Positions 26,905 through 36,489 of a stretch of 64,000 nucleotides of DNA are shown here, piece after piece; position 1 is the stretch's first letter, and each line of letters begins with the position of its first letter. Under the pieces are notes generated by a model. The model did not search any database and had not been told where the DNA came from. It was given only the letters and a program-made list of their open reading frames with translations. Location of the stretch: NCBI GenBank assembly GCA_008501735.1, contig QQUF01000007.1:43527-107526 (forward strand), given 5' to 3'. Source of the DNA: Calditrichota bacterium. Lineage in GTDB: Bacteria > CLD3. The position numbers were made by a program, and so were the translations under genes.

Positions 26905-29214
26905 ATGCCTACTAAATGGTACACAGGTCTAAGGACTGAACTTAGTTTAATCTTAAGTGGTCTTGTTGCTCTTACGATTTTCATTGTCCTAATGATTGAT
27001 TTTCACATAACTGGACAAGATATTGAGAAAGATTTAGGAAATCAATTAATTAGAATTGCAAGAACTTCTGCAATCTCTATTGATGGAGACAAACACGAAT
27101 TCCTTGCCAAGACAAAAGACGTAAACTCCACTGAATTCATTGAAATTCGAGACTACCTAAGAGAAGTCAAAGAAGCAAATTATTTAAACACAGAAATTTA
27201 TACTCTCATTGAAACAGAAAATCCTGATTCATTAATGTTCCTCGTAATGACAAATGATGAAAGCTTCCTTGGGTCAAAATACCAAGCGGAAGAAAAAATT
27301 CACAAAAATGTTTTTAAAAGCCAAAAGTCAGAGCGAAGCAAACTTTACACAGATGAACACGGAGAATGGATTTCTGCCACTGCTTCAATTACAAATTCAA
27401 AAGGAGAAATGGTTGGAATTTTACAAATTGACTACTCGGTTGATACTTACCACCAAGAATTAGTTCAAAGAATATTAAAAACTGCTACTTATTCGATTTC
27501 AACTTTAATTCTTGCAATTTTTGTTGGAATCCTTTTGAGTAAAAGAATTATTGCACCAATTTCTGAAATCCAATTACACGCACAAAAAGTCGCAAAAGGA
27601 AATTTCGACTTACCTCCATTGCATACAAATCGAGGCGATGAAATTTCAGAATTAGCCGAAAGTTTCAACAAAATGAAGGACGATTTGGTTGAGTTTCGCC
27701 AAAATCTTTTGAAACAAAAAGATGAAATAGCAAAACAATCTTACCTTTTAAATAGCGTCTTTTCTGCTTCAAAAGAATATGGGATTTTGGCTTTAGATTC
27801 AAAAGATAAAATCATTTTATGCAACGACGCATTTTCCCTAATTTCAGGTTATTCAAATCAGAATCTACTTTCAAAGCCATTTTTTGAACTTTTTGAAAAC
27901 AGAGAAGAATTTGAAAAGATTCTTTTTGAAGCTAAACAAAACATAAACTTCGACACTGAATTTCCATTCAAAAAAATTAATGGTGAAGAAATAACCTTGC
28001 TACTTGCATTCGCTCCAACTCCTCGAATGGATATTAGCACGGAAGCAAGATTAATTGTGATTGTCCAAAACATCTCAAAACAAAAAGAAATGGAACTCGA
28101 AATCCAAAGATATACTGACGAACTCGAAGAACTCGTCAAAGAAAGAACAGCAAAATTATTTGAATCTGAATCCAAAATTCGCTCAATCATTGAAAATGCT
28201 TCTGATGCCATTTTCACATTTTACCCAATTTCAGGTGAGATTTTAGTCAATAATGGTAAGCTGAATGAGTTTGCAAAAAAAGATAACATCGAAAATTTTT
28301 ACACTGTTCTTGACAAAGAGACTTCAGAAAAAATCCGCTCACTTGCTTTAAATAAGTTAATTGACAACGAAAAAAGCTTCATTGAGGAAATAAATTTTAT
28401 TAACGACGATAAATCACTAACAGCAGTAAGACTAAGTGGAAGAGTTACAAAAACAACAGATTCAAAATCAGAAGAAAGTTCAGTGGTCGAATGTGTTGGT
28501 ATTGATATTTCAAAAGAAAAACAAATTGAGAAACTCAAGGAAGATTTATCTGGAATGATTGTACACGATTTAAGAAGTCCGCTCACAGCAATCAAAGGTG
28601 GATTTGATTTGTTAAAAGTTATGTATGCTTCCGATGAAAAAATTTCAAAAATTACCAAAACAGGCACTTTCGCTGTTCAAAAACTCATCTCAATGATGGA
28701 CGATTTACTTTACATCACAAAGTACGAAAGCGGTAAAATTGAACTTGAGAAGAAAGAAATTTCACTCAATGAATTAATGAAAGAATGTGTAAATCTTCAC
28801 AAACCAATTGCAGAACGTGAGAAAAAATTTGTGGAATTAACTCCACTTGAGACGGAAGTAAAAATCCTTGCAGACTCAAACAAAGTTTTTAGAGTTTTTG
28901 CAAATCTCATTAGTAACGCAATAAAATTCTCACCAACCGATTCAACAGTTATCGTTTCTGCTGAACTTGCAGATGAAAAAGTCAAGCTTAAAATCCAAGA
29001 CAAAGGTGAAGGAATTCCAGAGCACTACATCGACAAAGTTTTTGACAAATTCACTCAAGTTAAATCTCGGAAATTAGGTAGAAGTATGGGAACAGGTTTG
29101 GGGCTAACTTTTTGCAAAATGGTAATGGAAGCCCACGAAGAAGAAATTTGGGTTGAAAGTACACTTGGAAAAGGCTCTACTTTCATTTTTACTCTTCCAA
29201 CAACTAACGCTTAA
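26905..29214 (+). CDS. Transmembrane PAS-containing sensor histidine kinase
   Basis: About 769 residues from the ATG at 26905; a TTG at 26893 in the same frame would add four. The order is a membrane helix near the N-terminus, a periplasmic sensor of about 150 residues, a second helix (STLILAIFVGILLS), and HAMP (KRIIAPISEIQLHAQKVAKG). A PAS domain, a coiled coil, a second PAS-like domain, HisKA with phospho-accepting histidine in MIVHDLRSPLTAIKGG, and HATPase follow. The ATPase has the N box NLISNAIKFSP and G boxes DKGEGIPE and GTGLGLTFCK. It should autophosphorylate on ATP and signal to a response regulator, but none is encoded nearby, so it is an orphan kinase here. A terminator-like hairpin follows. 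Confidence 0.92.
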   Translation: MPTKWYTGLRTELSLILSGLVALTIFIVLMIDFHITGQDIEKDLGNQLIRIARTSAISIDGDKHEFLAKTKDVNSTEFIEIRDYLREVKEANYLNTEIYTLIETENPDSLMFLVMTNDESFLGSKYQAEEKIHKNVFKSQKSERSKLYTDEHGEWISATASITNSKGEMVGILQIDYSVDTYHQELVQRILKTATYSISTLILAIFVGILLSKRIIAPISEIQLHAQKVAKGNFDLPPLHTNRGDEISELAESFNKMKDDLVEFRQNLLKQKDEIAKQSYLLNSVFSASKEYGILALDSKDKIILCNDAFSLISGYSNQNLLSKPFFELFENREEFEKILFEAKQNINFDTEFPFKKINGEEITLLLAFAPTPRMDISTEARLIVIVQNISKQKEMELEIQRYTDELEELVKERTAKLFESESKIRSIIENASDAIFTFYPISGEILVNNGKLNEFAKKDNIENFYTVLDKETSEKIRSLALNKLIDNEKSFIEEINFINDDKSLTAVRLSGRVTKTTDSKSEESSVVECVGIDISKEKQIEKLKEDLSGMIVHDLRSPLTAIKGGFDLLKVMYASDEKISKITKTGTFAVQKLISMMDDLLYITKYESGKIELEKKEISLNELMKECVNLHKPIAEREKKFVELTPLETEVKILADSNKVFRVFANLISNAIKFSPTDSTVIVSAELADEKVKLKIQDKGEGIPEHYIDKVFDKFTQVKSRKLGRSMGTGLGLTFCKMVMEAHEEEIWVESTLGKGSTFIFTLPTTNA

Positions 29215-29310
29215 TTCATTTCAACTCCAATTCCCAAAAACTTAACATTTTCACCTCACACATTTTTGTAATTGATTTTTAATGAATAAAACCTGAAGAA
29301 TTTCTACGCC

Positions 29311-29340
29311 AAAACGAAATGAGCGTTTTGAGCGTTTTTT
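29311..29340 (+). terminator. Hairpin with T-run before the carotenoid operon
   Basis: AAAACG (29311-29316) and CGTTTT (29324-29329) form a short stem with a 7-base loop, followed by GAGCGTTTTTT. This fits a rho-independent terminator for the histidine kinase transcript just ahead of the next promoter, although the stem is short. Confidence 0.45.
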
Positions 29341-29342
29341 TC

Positions 29343-29371
29343 TTGACAATCAAAAAAATTAGTGATATTTT
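29343..29371 (+). promoter_or_regulatory. Housekeeping-type promoter of the carotenoid operon
   Basis: TTGACA (29343-29348), a 17-base spacer, and TATTTT (29366-29371) match a sigma70-type -35/-10 pair, with a perfect -35. The first gene of the operon starts at 29402, leaving a leader of about 24 bases. Confidence 0.7.
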
Positions 29372-29401
29372 GAGTAAAAATTTGAGACAAATTCTATCCA
29401 A

Positions 29402-30076
29402 ATGAACTCTGAATATTTAATTTTTAATTTGATTGTGTTAAGCATTCCAATGATTTTTAGCTTTGAAAAACAAGTTTATTTTTACCAATATTGGACAAAA
29501 GTGTTCACTGCTTCTGCTTTAATTGCTGTTCCATTTTTGATTTGGGACTCGCTTGTAACACACAAACATTGGTGGTTTAATGAAGAATTCACATCGGCTT
29601 TCAGAATCTTTGAACTTCCGATTGGAGAAATTTTATTTTTCTTTAGCATTCCATTTGCCTGTCTTTTCATTTGGGAAGTTTTGGACACCTTTCACAAAAA
29701 TAAAATTAAAGAAAATTTAAAGCCAATAAACATCATTTTGCTTTTCAGTTCGCCTTTTGGAATTTGGATTTTTTTACAAGAAAAAGAATACACAGGTTTA
29801 GTTCTAATCTCACTTTCAATAGTTTCAATAATTGATTTAACAACTAATTCTAAAATTTTTCAACAAACTAAAACTTACCTTTTCCTTTCTTTTGTAATTC
29901 TAGGAAATCTAATTTTTAATGGTTATTTAACTTCTCGTCCAGTTGTTCTTTACGATGAGGAATTCCAACTTGGATTCAGAATTTTTACAATTCCAATCGA
30001 AGATTTTGGTTATGGCTTTGCACTTCTATTGCTGAATGTCATTCTTTTTGAAAAATTAAAGAAAGCAAAAGTATGA
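29402..30076 (+). CDS. crtYcd: Lycopene cyclase, fused CrtYc-CrtYd type
   Basis: This 224-residue membrane protein has two tandem copies of the lycopene cyclase domain found in heterodimeric and fungal cyclases. Each copy has the hallmark: WWFNEEFTSAFRIFELPIGEILFFF in the first and YDEEFQLGFRIFTIPIEDFGYGF in the second. The (F/L)P(I)E helix carries the likely catalytic glutamate. It forms beta-ionone rings on lycopene. As first gene of an eight-gene operon it overlaps the next by 4 bases (ATGA). Confidence 0.92.
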   Translation: MNSEYLIFNLIVLSIPMIFSFEKQVYFYQYWTKVFTASALIAVPFLIWDSLVTHKHWWFNEEFTSAFRIFELPIGEILFFFSIPFACLFIWEVLDTFHKNKIKENLKPINIILLFSSPFGIWIFLQEKEYTGLVLISLSIVSIIDLTTNSKIFQQTKTYLFLSFVILGNLIFNGYLTSRPVVLYDEEFQLGFRIFTIPIEDFGYGFALLLLNVILFEKLKKAKV

Positions 30077-31563
30077 GCCAAACAGTAAACGTTGTCGGAG
30101 GTGGTTTAGGTGGACTTTCTACTGCAATTCGATTAAGAAATGCAGGTCTTAAAGTTAATCTTTTTGAAAAGAACTCCACTCTTGGTGGTAAAATGCAAGA
30201 AGTAAAATCTCAAGGTTACAGATTCGATACTGGACCTTCTTTGCTTACAATGCCATTTGTAATTGAAGATTTATTTAGTTCTGTTGGCGAAAAGATGAAT
30301 GACTTTTTACAAATTGAACCGATAAATCCAATTTGTAAATATTTTTGGGAAGACGGAAGAACTTTGAATGCCTTTTCAGAAATAACTCAAATGCAAAAAG
30401 AAATTGCCAATTTTTCAAAAACAGACTCCCAGAATTATCCAAAATTTTTAGACTACTCGAAAAGAATTTATGACTTAACAGCCGAGATTTTTCTCTTTCA
30501 GCCAATCCACGAAATTGGAAAAGTTTTGAAGATGAAAAACCTGTCAACACTTTTCAAGTTGCCACAAATTGACCCATTTAGAACAATGCACGAAAGTATT
30601 GCCAAGAATTTTGAAAACGAAAAAATCATTCAAATTTTCGACCGTTACGCAACTTACAACGGTTCAAATCCATTCAAAGCTCCAGCAACTTTGAATATAA
30701 TTCCTTTCGTTGAATACTGTCTTGGCGGATTTTACATTCGTGGTGGAATGTACAGGCTTGTTGATTCCTTAAAAGAAATTGCCGAGAAAATTGGTGTAAA
30801 AATAATCCTTAATTCAAATGTCGAAAAAATAAGCCAAGAAAACAAAATCGCACAAGGAATTATAGTAAACGGTGAATTTGTAAAATCGGATTTTGTAGTT
30901 TGTAACTCTGACGTTGTCGTTTCGTACAACGAATTAATCGAAGGCTTTGAGCCGAAAAAAGAGAAACTGAACAAGCTCGAACCTTCACTTTCGGGAATGG
31001 TTTTTCTTTGGGGAGTAAACAAAAAAACTGAGAAACTTTCTCACCACAACATCATTTTTTCAAACGACTACAAACAAGAATTCAAAGACATTTTTGATAC
31101 CAAAACAGTCTCAGAAGACCCAACAGTTTACGTTTCAGTTACAAGCAAAACTGACTCAAATCACGCTTCAAAAGATTGTGAAAACTTATTTGTTTTAATA
31201 AATGCACCTTACTTAACAGCTTCACAAGATTGGCAAAGAAATACAAAAACTCTTAGAAAAGCGACTTTACAAAAACTTAAAAGTGTTGGAATTGATATTT
31301 CAGAAAACATTGAATTTGAAAAAACTTTCTCACCAAAAGACTTATTTAATCTTTACAAAAGCAATAAGGGAAGTATTTACGGAATCTCTTCAAATGACAG
31401 AAATTCGGCTTTCAAAAGACCGCCAAACCGTAGCAGAGAATTAGAAAACCTTTACTTTGTTGGAGGTTCTTCTCACCCTGGCGGAGGAATTCCTCTTGTT
31501 TTACTTTCAGGAAAAATTGTCTCGGAATTGATTTTAGAAAAACAAAAATTAGGATTTAAATAG
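30073..31563 (+). CDS. crtD: CrtD-like carotenoid desaturase (probable 3',4'-desaturase)
   Basis: This 496-residue FAD enzyme has the N-terminal dinucleotide motif VVGGGLGGLSTAIRLRNAG, the substrate-side motif GYRFDTGPSLLTMP, and the C-terminal FVGGSSHPGGGIPLVLLSGK. It is one of two adjacent CrtI-family desaturases. It resembles CrtD-type hydroxycarotenoid 3,4-desaturases of Bacteroidota (PICKYFWEDG segment), while the next gene resembles CrtI, so the assignment rests on comparison between the two. It would add a double bond at C-3',4' of a 1'-hydroxylated end group. It overlaps crtYcd by 4 bases and abuts the next gene. Confidence 0.75.
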   Translation: MSQTVNVVGGGLGGLSTAIRLRNAGLKVNLFEKNSTLGGKMQEVKSQGYRFDTGPSLLTMPFVIEDLFSSVGEKMNDFLQIEPINPICKYFWEDGRTLNAFSEITQMQKEIANFSKTDSQNYPKFLDYSKRIYDLTAEIFLFQPIHEIGKVLKMKNLSTLFKLPQIDPFRTMHESIAKNFENEKIIQIFDRYATYNGSNPFKAPATLNIIPFVEYCLGGFYIRGGMYRLVDSLKEIAEKIGVKIILNSNVEKISQENKIAQGIIVNGEFVKSDFVVCNSDVVVSYNELIEGFEPKKEKLNKLEPSLSGMVFLWGVNKKTEKLSHHNIIFSNDYKQEFKDIFDTKTVSEDPTVYVSVTSKTDSNHASKDCENLFVLINAPYLTASQDWQRNTKTLRKATLQKLKSVGIDISENIEFEKTFSPKDLFNLYKSNKGSIYGISSNDRNSAFKRPPNRSRELENLYFVGGSSHPGGGIPLVLLSGKIVSELILEKQKLGFK

Positions 31564-33093
31564 ATGAAAAAAGCAATTGTTGTCGGTTCAGGTTTTGGCG
31601 GACTTGCTATCGCAATTAGACTTCAAGCAAAAGGTTACGATGTAACTATTTTTGAAAAAAATGAAATGATTGGCGGACACGCTTACCAATTCAAAGAAAA
31701 TGGTTACACATTCGATATGGGACCTTCTTTGATTACAGCTCCAAACATAATTAACAAGTTATTTGAAACTGCAAATCGGAAAATGGAAGACTACTTAGAA
31801 CTAATCGAACTTGACCCATTTTATCGGATTTATTTTCACGACGGTTCAGTCATTGATTATTCTGGTTATGCCGAAGAGATGAAAACTCAAATGACTAAAT
31901 TCAATGAACAAGACGCTGAAAAATACGACGAATTTATGGAGTACGTAAAGGCACTTTATAAAGTTGTAATCGAAGACGGTTTGGGCTCAATGCCATTTGA
32001 CTTGCAAACAATGATAAAATTTATGCCTGCTGCTATGAAGCTCAATGCTCTTTTTCCTGCATACACAAATGTTGCAAGATTTTTCAAAGACCCAAGACAT
32101 AGATTCCTTTTTTCATTTCATCCTCTTTTTATTGGTGGAAGTCCGTTTTCTGCTCCCTCGGTTTATTTGATGATTCCTTACTTGGAAAAAGTTGGTGGAG
32201 TTTCATTCACAAATGGCGGAATGTACAGCGTTGTGAAAGCCTTTGAAAAAGTGTTTTTAGAACTTGGTGGAACTATAAAAACAAACTCCGAAGTTGAAAA
32301 AATTTTAGTAGAAGACAAAAAAGCTTACGGAATTCGCTCAAATGAAAAATTTTACCCTGCTGACTTAGTTGTTTCTAATGCTCACTTTGCACACACTTAC
32401 TTAGACTTGGTAGAAAAGAAAGACCGCAAGAAATGGACAGATAAAAAAGTAAAAAACTTGGATTACTCAATGAGTTCTTTTTTGCTTTACATCGGAGTTA
32501 AAAAACAATACCCACAACTTTTACATCACACTTTAATTCTTTCGGAACGCTATAAAGAACTTGTGAAAGACATTTTTAGCCGTAAAGTTTTGGCAGAAGA
32601 TTTCTCAATGTACTTACACGTTCCAACAAGAACCGACTCAAGTATGGCTCCTGAAGGTTGCGAAAGTATGTACGTTTTAATTCCTGTTCCAAACTTAGAA
32701 GGGCAAACAGATTGGAAAACTGAAAAATTAAAATTTGCAAATAAAATCCTGAAATTCCTTGAAGAAGATTTTGGACTTGACGGACTTCGTGAAAACATTG
32801 AAGTTCTAAAACTTTACACACCTGAAGATTTTAAAACGCAAAGAAATAATTATATCGGAAGTGCTTGGGGAGTTGAACCGAAGCTAACCCAAACAGCAAG
32901 TTTTAGACCTCACAACAAAAGTGAAGATGTTTCAAATCTTTATTTAGTTGGAGCAAGTACACATCCTGGAGCTGGAGTTCCTGGAGTTCTTTTAACCGCT
33001 GAAGCCACTGAAAAGACAATTTTAGAGGATTTCGGAACATTCGGATACGAAAAAAACGAAAGGCAAAAAGTTGAAATTTTGGCAAACTACTGA
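31564..33093 (+). CDS. crtI: Phytoene desaturase (CrtI type)
   Basis: This 509-residue FAD-dependent desaturase has the motif VVGSGFGGLAIAIRLQAKGY, FDMGPSLITAPNII, HPLFIGGSPFSAPSVYLMIPYLEKVGGVSF, and the C-terminal signature YLVGASTHPGAGVPGVLLTAEATE. CrtI converts phytoene to lycopene through successive dehydrogenations at the membrane. Its ATG follows the previous stop codon directly, and it overlaps crtB by 23 bases. The pairing with crtB supports the phytoene desaturase role. Confidence 0.87.
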   Translation: MKKAIVVGSGFGGLAIAIRLQAKGYDVTIFEKNEMIGGHAYQFKENGYTFDMGPSLITAPNIINKLFETANRKMEDYLELIELDPFYRIYFHDGSVIDYSGYAEEMKTQMTKFNEQDAEKYDEFMEYVKALYKVVIEDGLGSMPFDLQTMIKFMPAAMKLNALFPAYTNVARFFKDPRHRFLFSFHPLFIGGSPFSAPSVYLMIPYLEKVGGVSFTNGGMYSVVKAFEKVFLELGGTIKTNSEVEKILVEDKKAYGIRSNEKFYPADLVVSNAHFAHTYLDLVEKKDRKKWTDKKVKNLDYSMSSFLLYIGVKKQYPQLLHHTLILSERYKELVKDIFSRKVLAEDFSMYLHVPTRTDSSMAPEGCESMYVLIPVPNLEGQTDWKTEKLKFANKILKFLEEDFGLDGLRENIEVLKLYTPEDFKTQRNNYIGSAWGVEPKLTQTASFRPHNKSEDVSNLYLVGASTHPGAGVPGVLLTAEATEKTILEDFGTFGYEKNERQKVEILANY

Positions 33094-34018
33094 AAATCTA
33101 CCTTCATTTGAATACGCAAAAGCTACAACACAAAGATTTGCGAAAAGCTTTTATTTTTCAGCAAGTATTCTTCCTGAAAGCAGAAGATGGGCGACTTATG
33201 CAATTTATGGATTTTGCAGATACGCAGATAATTTGATTGACAATCCTCGCAACCGTACTAACGAAGAACTTTTGAATGAAGTTGATAATTTTGCAAGGGA
33301 ATTAGAAATTGCCTACAGAACTGCTGAGTCAGAACACCCTGTAATTTCAGCTTTTATTCAAGCCGCAAATATTTACAAAATCCCTAAAAAATATCCTTTA
33401 GAATTGCTCGAAGGTGTAAAAATGGATTTGACAATTTCTCGTTATGAGACTTTTGATGACCTTTACATTTTTTGTTACAGAGTTGCGGCTGTTGTTGGAT
33501 TAATGATGACTCACGTTCTTGGTTTCAAAGATTCGAGTGCTTTTTACTACGCTGAGAAACTTGGAATTGGAATGCAATTGACGAATATTTTAAGAGACAT
33601 TCAAGAAGACAAAGAACTCGGAAGAATTTATTTACCACTTGAAGAAATGGCAATATTTGGTGTAACAGAAAGAGAAATTTTTGGTGAAGAAATGACTGAA
33701 AAACTACTTTCATTAATGAAATTCCAAGCTAAAAGAGCTCATAATTATTATCAAGAATCCGAACCAGGGATTCCGATGTTAGAAAAAAATTCACAGTATG
33801 CGATTTACTCTGCAAGTAAAATTTATCGTGGGATTTTAACAAAAATTAAAGAAAGAAATTTCAATCCATTTTTGGGAAGAGTTTTCGTTTCTAAAGGCAA
33901 AAAATTAAGTATTTTAGCACAAGAAATCATTAGAACAAGGTTTTTTGAATCAACAGAATCTTGGACTCCAAAACCAAATCTTAAATTAACAAAAGATGTT
34001 CTCGTTAAAAGCGAATGA
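33071..34018 (+). CDS. crtB: Phytoene synthase
   Basis: This 315-residue protein belongs to the head-to-head prenyl synthases and joins two geranylgeranyl diphosphates to phytoene. Both aspartate-rich metal sites are present: YGFCRYADNLIDNP and LTNILRDIQEDKELGRIYLP. RFAKSFYFSASILP near the N-terminus is also typical. Translation probably starts at a TTG (33071) inside crtI. It overlaps the next gene by 4 bases. Confidence 0.95.
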   Translation: MKFWQTTENLPSFEYAKATTQRFAKSFYFSASILPESRRWATYAIYGFCRYADNLIDNPRNRTNEELLNEVDNFARELEIAYRTAESEHPVISAFIQAANIYKIPKKYPLELLEGVKMDLTISRYETFDDLYIFCYRVAAVVGLMMTHVLGFKDSSAFYYAEKLGIGMQLTNILRDIQEDKELGRIYLPLEEMAIFGVTEREIFGEEMTEKLLSLMKFQAKRAHNYYQESEPGIPMLEKNSQYAIYSASKIYRGILTKIKERNFNPFLGRVFVSKGKKLSILAQEIIRTRFFESTESWTPKPNLKLTKDVLVKSE

Positions 34019-34704
34019 TAAAAGCACAAAAAATTATTTGGGCTGAAAAGTTGTTTCAGTTTTATATGCTTAGACTTTTGAAAAAAAGTTTTTACTCATT
34101 TTATACTTTCGGAGAAATCCCAAAGCCTAAAAATAATTTACCAACAATTTTGTTGCCGAACCACAGCACTTGGTGGGACGGCTTTTTTATTTATTTGTTA
34201 AATCATTGTTTTTTCAAAAGAACAACTTATTTAATGATGTTAGAAGAGCATCTTTCAAAACATAAATTTTTCTCAAAAATTGGTGTTTTCAGTATAAACC
34301 CTAACAACTCTAAAAGTACAATTAAGACACTAAATTACACTGCTGAATTACTAAAAAATCAGAAAAATGGAGTCCCTCAAATTTGTATTTTTCCACAAGG
34401 TGAACTTTTAGCTTGGGGAACAAGACCTTTGCAAGTCAAAAAAGGAATTGAAGTCATTCTAAAAAAATACCAAGGCGATGTAAACTTAGTTTTAGTTGGA
34501 ATAAAAGTCGAAAGTATTCGTGAACAGTTACCAGAAGTATTTTTCAATTTTAGTGACTCAAGCACTGTAAATTACGAAAATTTTAATTTCACTGATTTCA
34601 CAAACAAACTTGAAAATCAGCTTGAAAAACTCAACCATAAAATTATTTATGAACGAGAAACTGCTAAACCTTTTTACAGTGGCAAAAAATCTTTAGGCAA
34701 TTAA
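34015..34704 (+). CDS. PlsC-type acyltransferase of the carotenoid operon
   Basis: This 229-residue protein has the acyltransferase motif I NHSTWWDG (HX4D) and a motif III-like IFPQGEL. It resembles 1-acyl-glycerol-3-phosphate acyltransferases, but its place between crtB and a glycosyltransferase suggests that it esterifies a carotenoid glycoside, as in staphyloxanthin-type pathways. The carotenoid role is inferred from context. A phospholipid role cannot be excluded. Confidence 0.8.
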   Translation: MIKAQKIIWAEKLFQFYMLRLLKKSFYSFYTFGEIPKPKNNLPTILLPNHSTWWDGFFIYLLNHCFFKRTTYLMMLEEHLSKHKFFSKIGVFSINPNNSKSTIKTLNYTAELLKNQKNGVPQICIFPQGELLAWGTRPLQVKKGIEVILKKYQGDVNLVLVGIKVESIREQLPEVFFNFSDSSTVNYENFNFTDFTNKLENQLEKLNHKIIYERETAKPFYSGKKSLGN

Positions 34705-35838
34705 ATGGAAATTTCTGGAATTGAAATTTATGCTTTAATTTTGATGTTGATGTTTGGAGGTCTGTTTTTCACGGCTTTATTTAACGTGATTTTTCCACCT
34801 TCCTTAAAAAATGCAAAGGAACCTAAAGATTTTCCTTTTATCTCAGTTTTAATTCCTGCTCGGAACGAAGAACAAAACATTAAAACTTGCCTCGAAAGTT
34901 TAGCCAAGCAAAATTATCCTAACTTTGAAATTTTAGTTTTGGACGACAATTCAACGGACAAAACTAAAACCGTAGTTGAAAATTTTACTTTCAATGAACC
35001 GAAAGTAAAATTAATCAACGGAAAAGAGCTTCCTTTGGGTTGGTTGGGTAAAAATTGGGCTTGTCAGCAACTTGGCGAAAAAGCAAAAGGTGAAATTCTA
35101 ATCTTCACTGATGCAGACACAAAACATTCACCAAATGCAGTTTTACAGACCATTGGTTGGATTGAAAAATTGGACTTAGGAGTTCTTTCAACTTTCCCAC
35201 AACAAATCACAAAAACATTTTGGGAAAAACTAATCGTTCCTGTAATTGATGTTTTCGTTTACGGAATGCTTCCAATGTGGCTGACTTACTACTCAAAATC
35301 TCCACTTTTTGCAGCTGCAAATGGACAATGGATTGCGATTAAACGTGGCTCTTACACTAAAATCGGAGAACATCAATCTGTAAGAAACAAAATTGTAGAA
35401 GACGTTGAACTAAGCAGAATCGCAAAAACAAAAGGAATAAAAACTTTACTTACTTCTGGGACAGATTCAATTTTTTGTAGAATGTACAAATCTAAAGAAG
35501 AAATTTGGGAAGGATTTAGTAAAAACCTTTTTGGAATTACAGGCTCAAATTCTTTTGTTTTTTGGTTCTTAATTTTACTTTTGCTTAATGCCTGTATTTT
35601 ACCTTTTTTATTGTTTCCATTTTCAGGTTTGTTTTTGATTTTAATCTTCTTAAATATTGTGTTTAGAGCTTTAATTGCACTAAAATTCAAACATTCCTTT
35701 TTTGAAAGTGTGATTTTACACCCATTTGGAATTTTAGCAATTTCAGTGATTGGAATAAACTCATTTTTCAAAACTAAATTTGGTAAAGTGAGTTGGAAAG
35801 GTAGAAGTATTGATTTAAAACTTGAGGATAAAAATTGA
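34705..35838 (+). CDS. Family 2 glycosyltransferase, probably acting on a hydroxycarotenoid
   Basis: This 377-residue protein has an N-terminal membrane helix, a GT-A domain (VLIPARNEEQNIKTCLESL, then EILVLDDNSTDKT and the DXD-like IFTDADTKHS) and C-terminal membrane helices. The layout and context resemble CrtQ-type glycosyltransferases that attach a sugar to a carotenoid hydroxyl group. It starts immediately after the acyltransferase stop codon and overlaps the cruF-like gene by 4 bases (TTGA). Confidence 0.85.
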   Translation: MEISGIEIYALILMLMFGGLFFTALFNVIFPPSLKNAKEPKDFPFISVLIPARNEEQNIKTCLESLAKQNYPNFEILVLDDNSTDKTKTVVENFTFNEPKVKLINGKELPLGWLGKNWACQQLGEKAKGEILIFTDADTKHSPNAVLQTIGWIEKLDLGVLSTFPQQITKTFWEKLIVPVIDVFVYGMLPMWLTYYSKSPLFAAANGQWIAIKRGSYTKIGEHQSVRNKIVEDVELSRIAKTKGIKTLLTSGTDSIFCRMYKSKEEIWEGFSKNLFGITGSNSFVFWFLILLLLNACILPFLLFPFSGLFLILIFLNIVFRALIALKFKHSFFESVILHPFGILAISVIGINSFFKTKFGKVSWKGRSIDLKLEDKN

Positions 35839-36488
35839 AAAAAGAGAAAATCAAAATTATTCTTCTCTACTTTTTCCTCATTACAGGTGGTTTATGGCAA
35901 ATCTTGGGATTCTTTACGGAAACGATGAAAATCTTAGCTTCTCCGATAATTATTATAATTTCTGTTCTTTGTTTTTGGGAAAGTTTAGAATTTCAAAATT
36001 CAAAATCTAAATTTATAAATTGGTCAGTTTTGGTGGTTACGCTTAGTTTTCTGGTGGAATTTGTTGGTGTTAAAAGTGGACTAATTTTTGGTATTTACAA
36101 TTATGGAGATGTTCTCAAACCACAAATTTCAAATGTTCCGATTGCGATTGGATTTGCTTGGCTTTTAATGCTACTTTCGTCAATTTCTGTATGGCAAAAG
36201 CTCAATGAGAAATTAAAAATTAAGAATATGTTTTTAATTTCAATTTTCGTTTCTGTTTTAATGGTAATTTTTGATTTTTTTATGGAACCTGCGGCGATAA
36301 AACTTAACTATTGGACTTGGGAAGCTGTTTCAGTTCCGTTTCAAAATTATTTAGCTTGGTTTCTAATTAGCTATTTTTTCCTGATTTTAGGTTTCTATTT
36401 TAAAATTTTTGAAAAAGAACAACCAAGATTTGTTTTCCATACTTTCTTTGCACAACTCATTTACTTTGGAATGGTAATTTTAAAATAG
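35835..36488 (+). CDS. cruF: Carotenoid 1',2'-hydratase (CruF/DUF422 family)
   Basis: This 217-residue membrane protein has about seven hydrophobic segments. It carries the family motifs FVGVKSGLIFGIYNYGD and IFDFFMEPAAIKLNYWTW. CruF adds water across the C-1',2' double bond of the open psi end of gamma-carotene-type substrates, producing the tertiary hydroxyl that later enzymes modify. The start is a TTG overlapping the stop codon of the glycosyltransferase. Confidence 0.88.
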   Translation: MKKEKIKIILLYFFLITGGLWQILGFFTETMKILASPIIIIISVLCFWESLEFQNSKSKFINWSVLVVTLSFLVEFVGVKSGLIFGIYNYGDVLKPQISNVPIAIGFAWLLMLLSSISVWQKLNEKLKIKNMFLISIFVSVLMVIFDFFMEPAAIKLNYWTWEAVSVPFQNYLAWFLISYFFLILGFYFKIFEKEQPRFVFHTFFAQLIYFGMVILK

Positions 36489-36489
36489 A

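Noticed and set aside
31564..33093. Calling both CrtI-family genes duplicates of phytoene desaturase
   Set aside because: The two differ clearly in the substrate-side motifs, and the presence of a CruF-like hydratase calls for a CrtD-type partner. I therefore split them, with lower confidence for the CrtD label.
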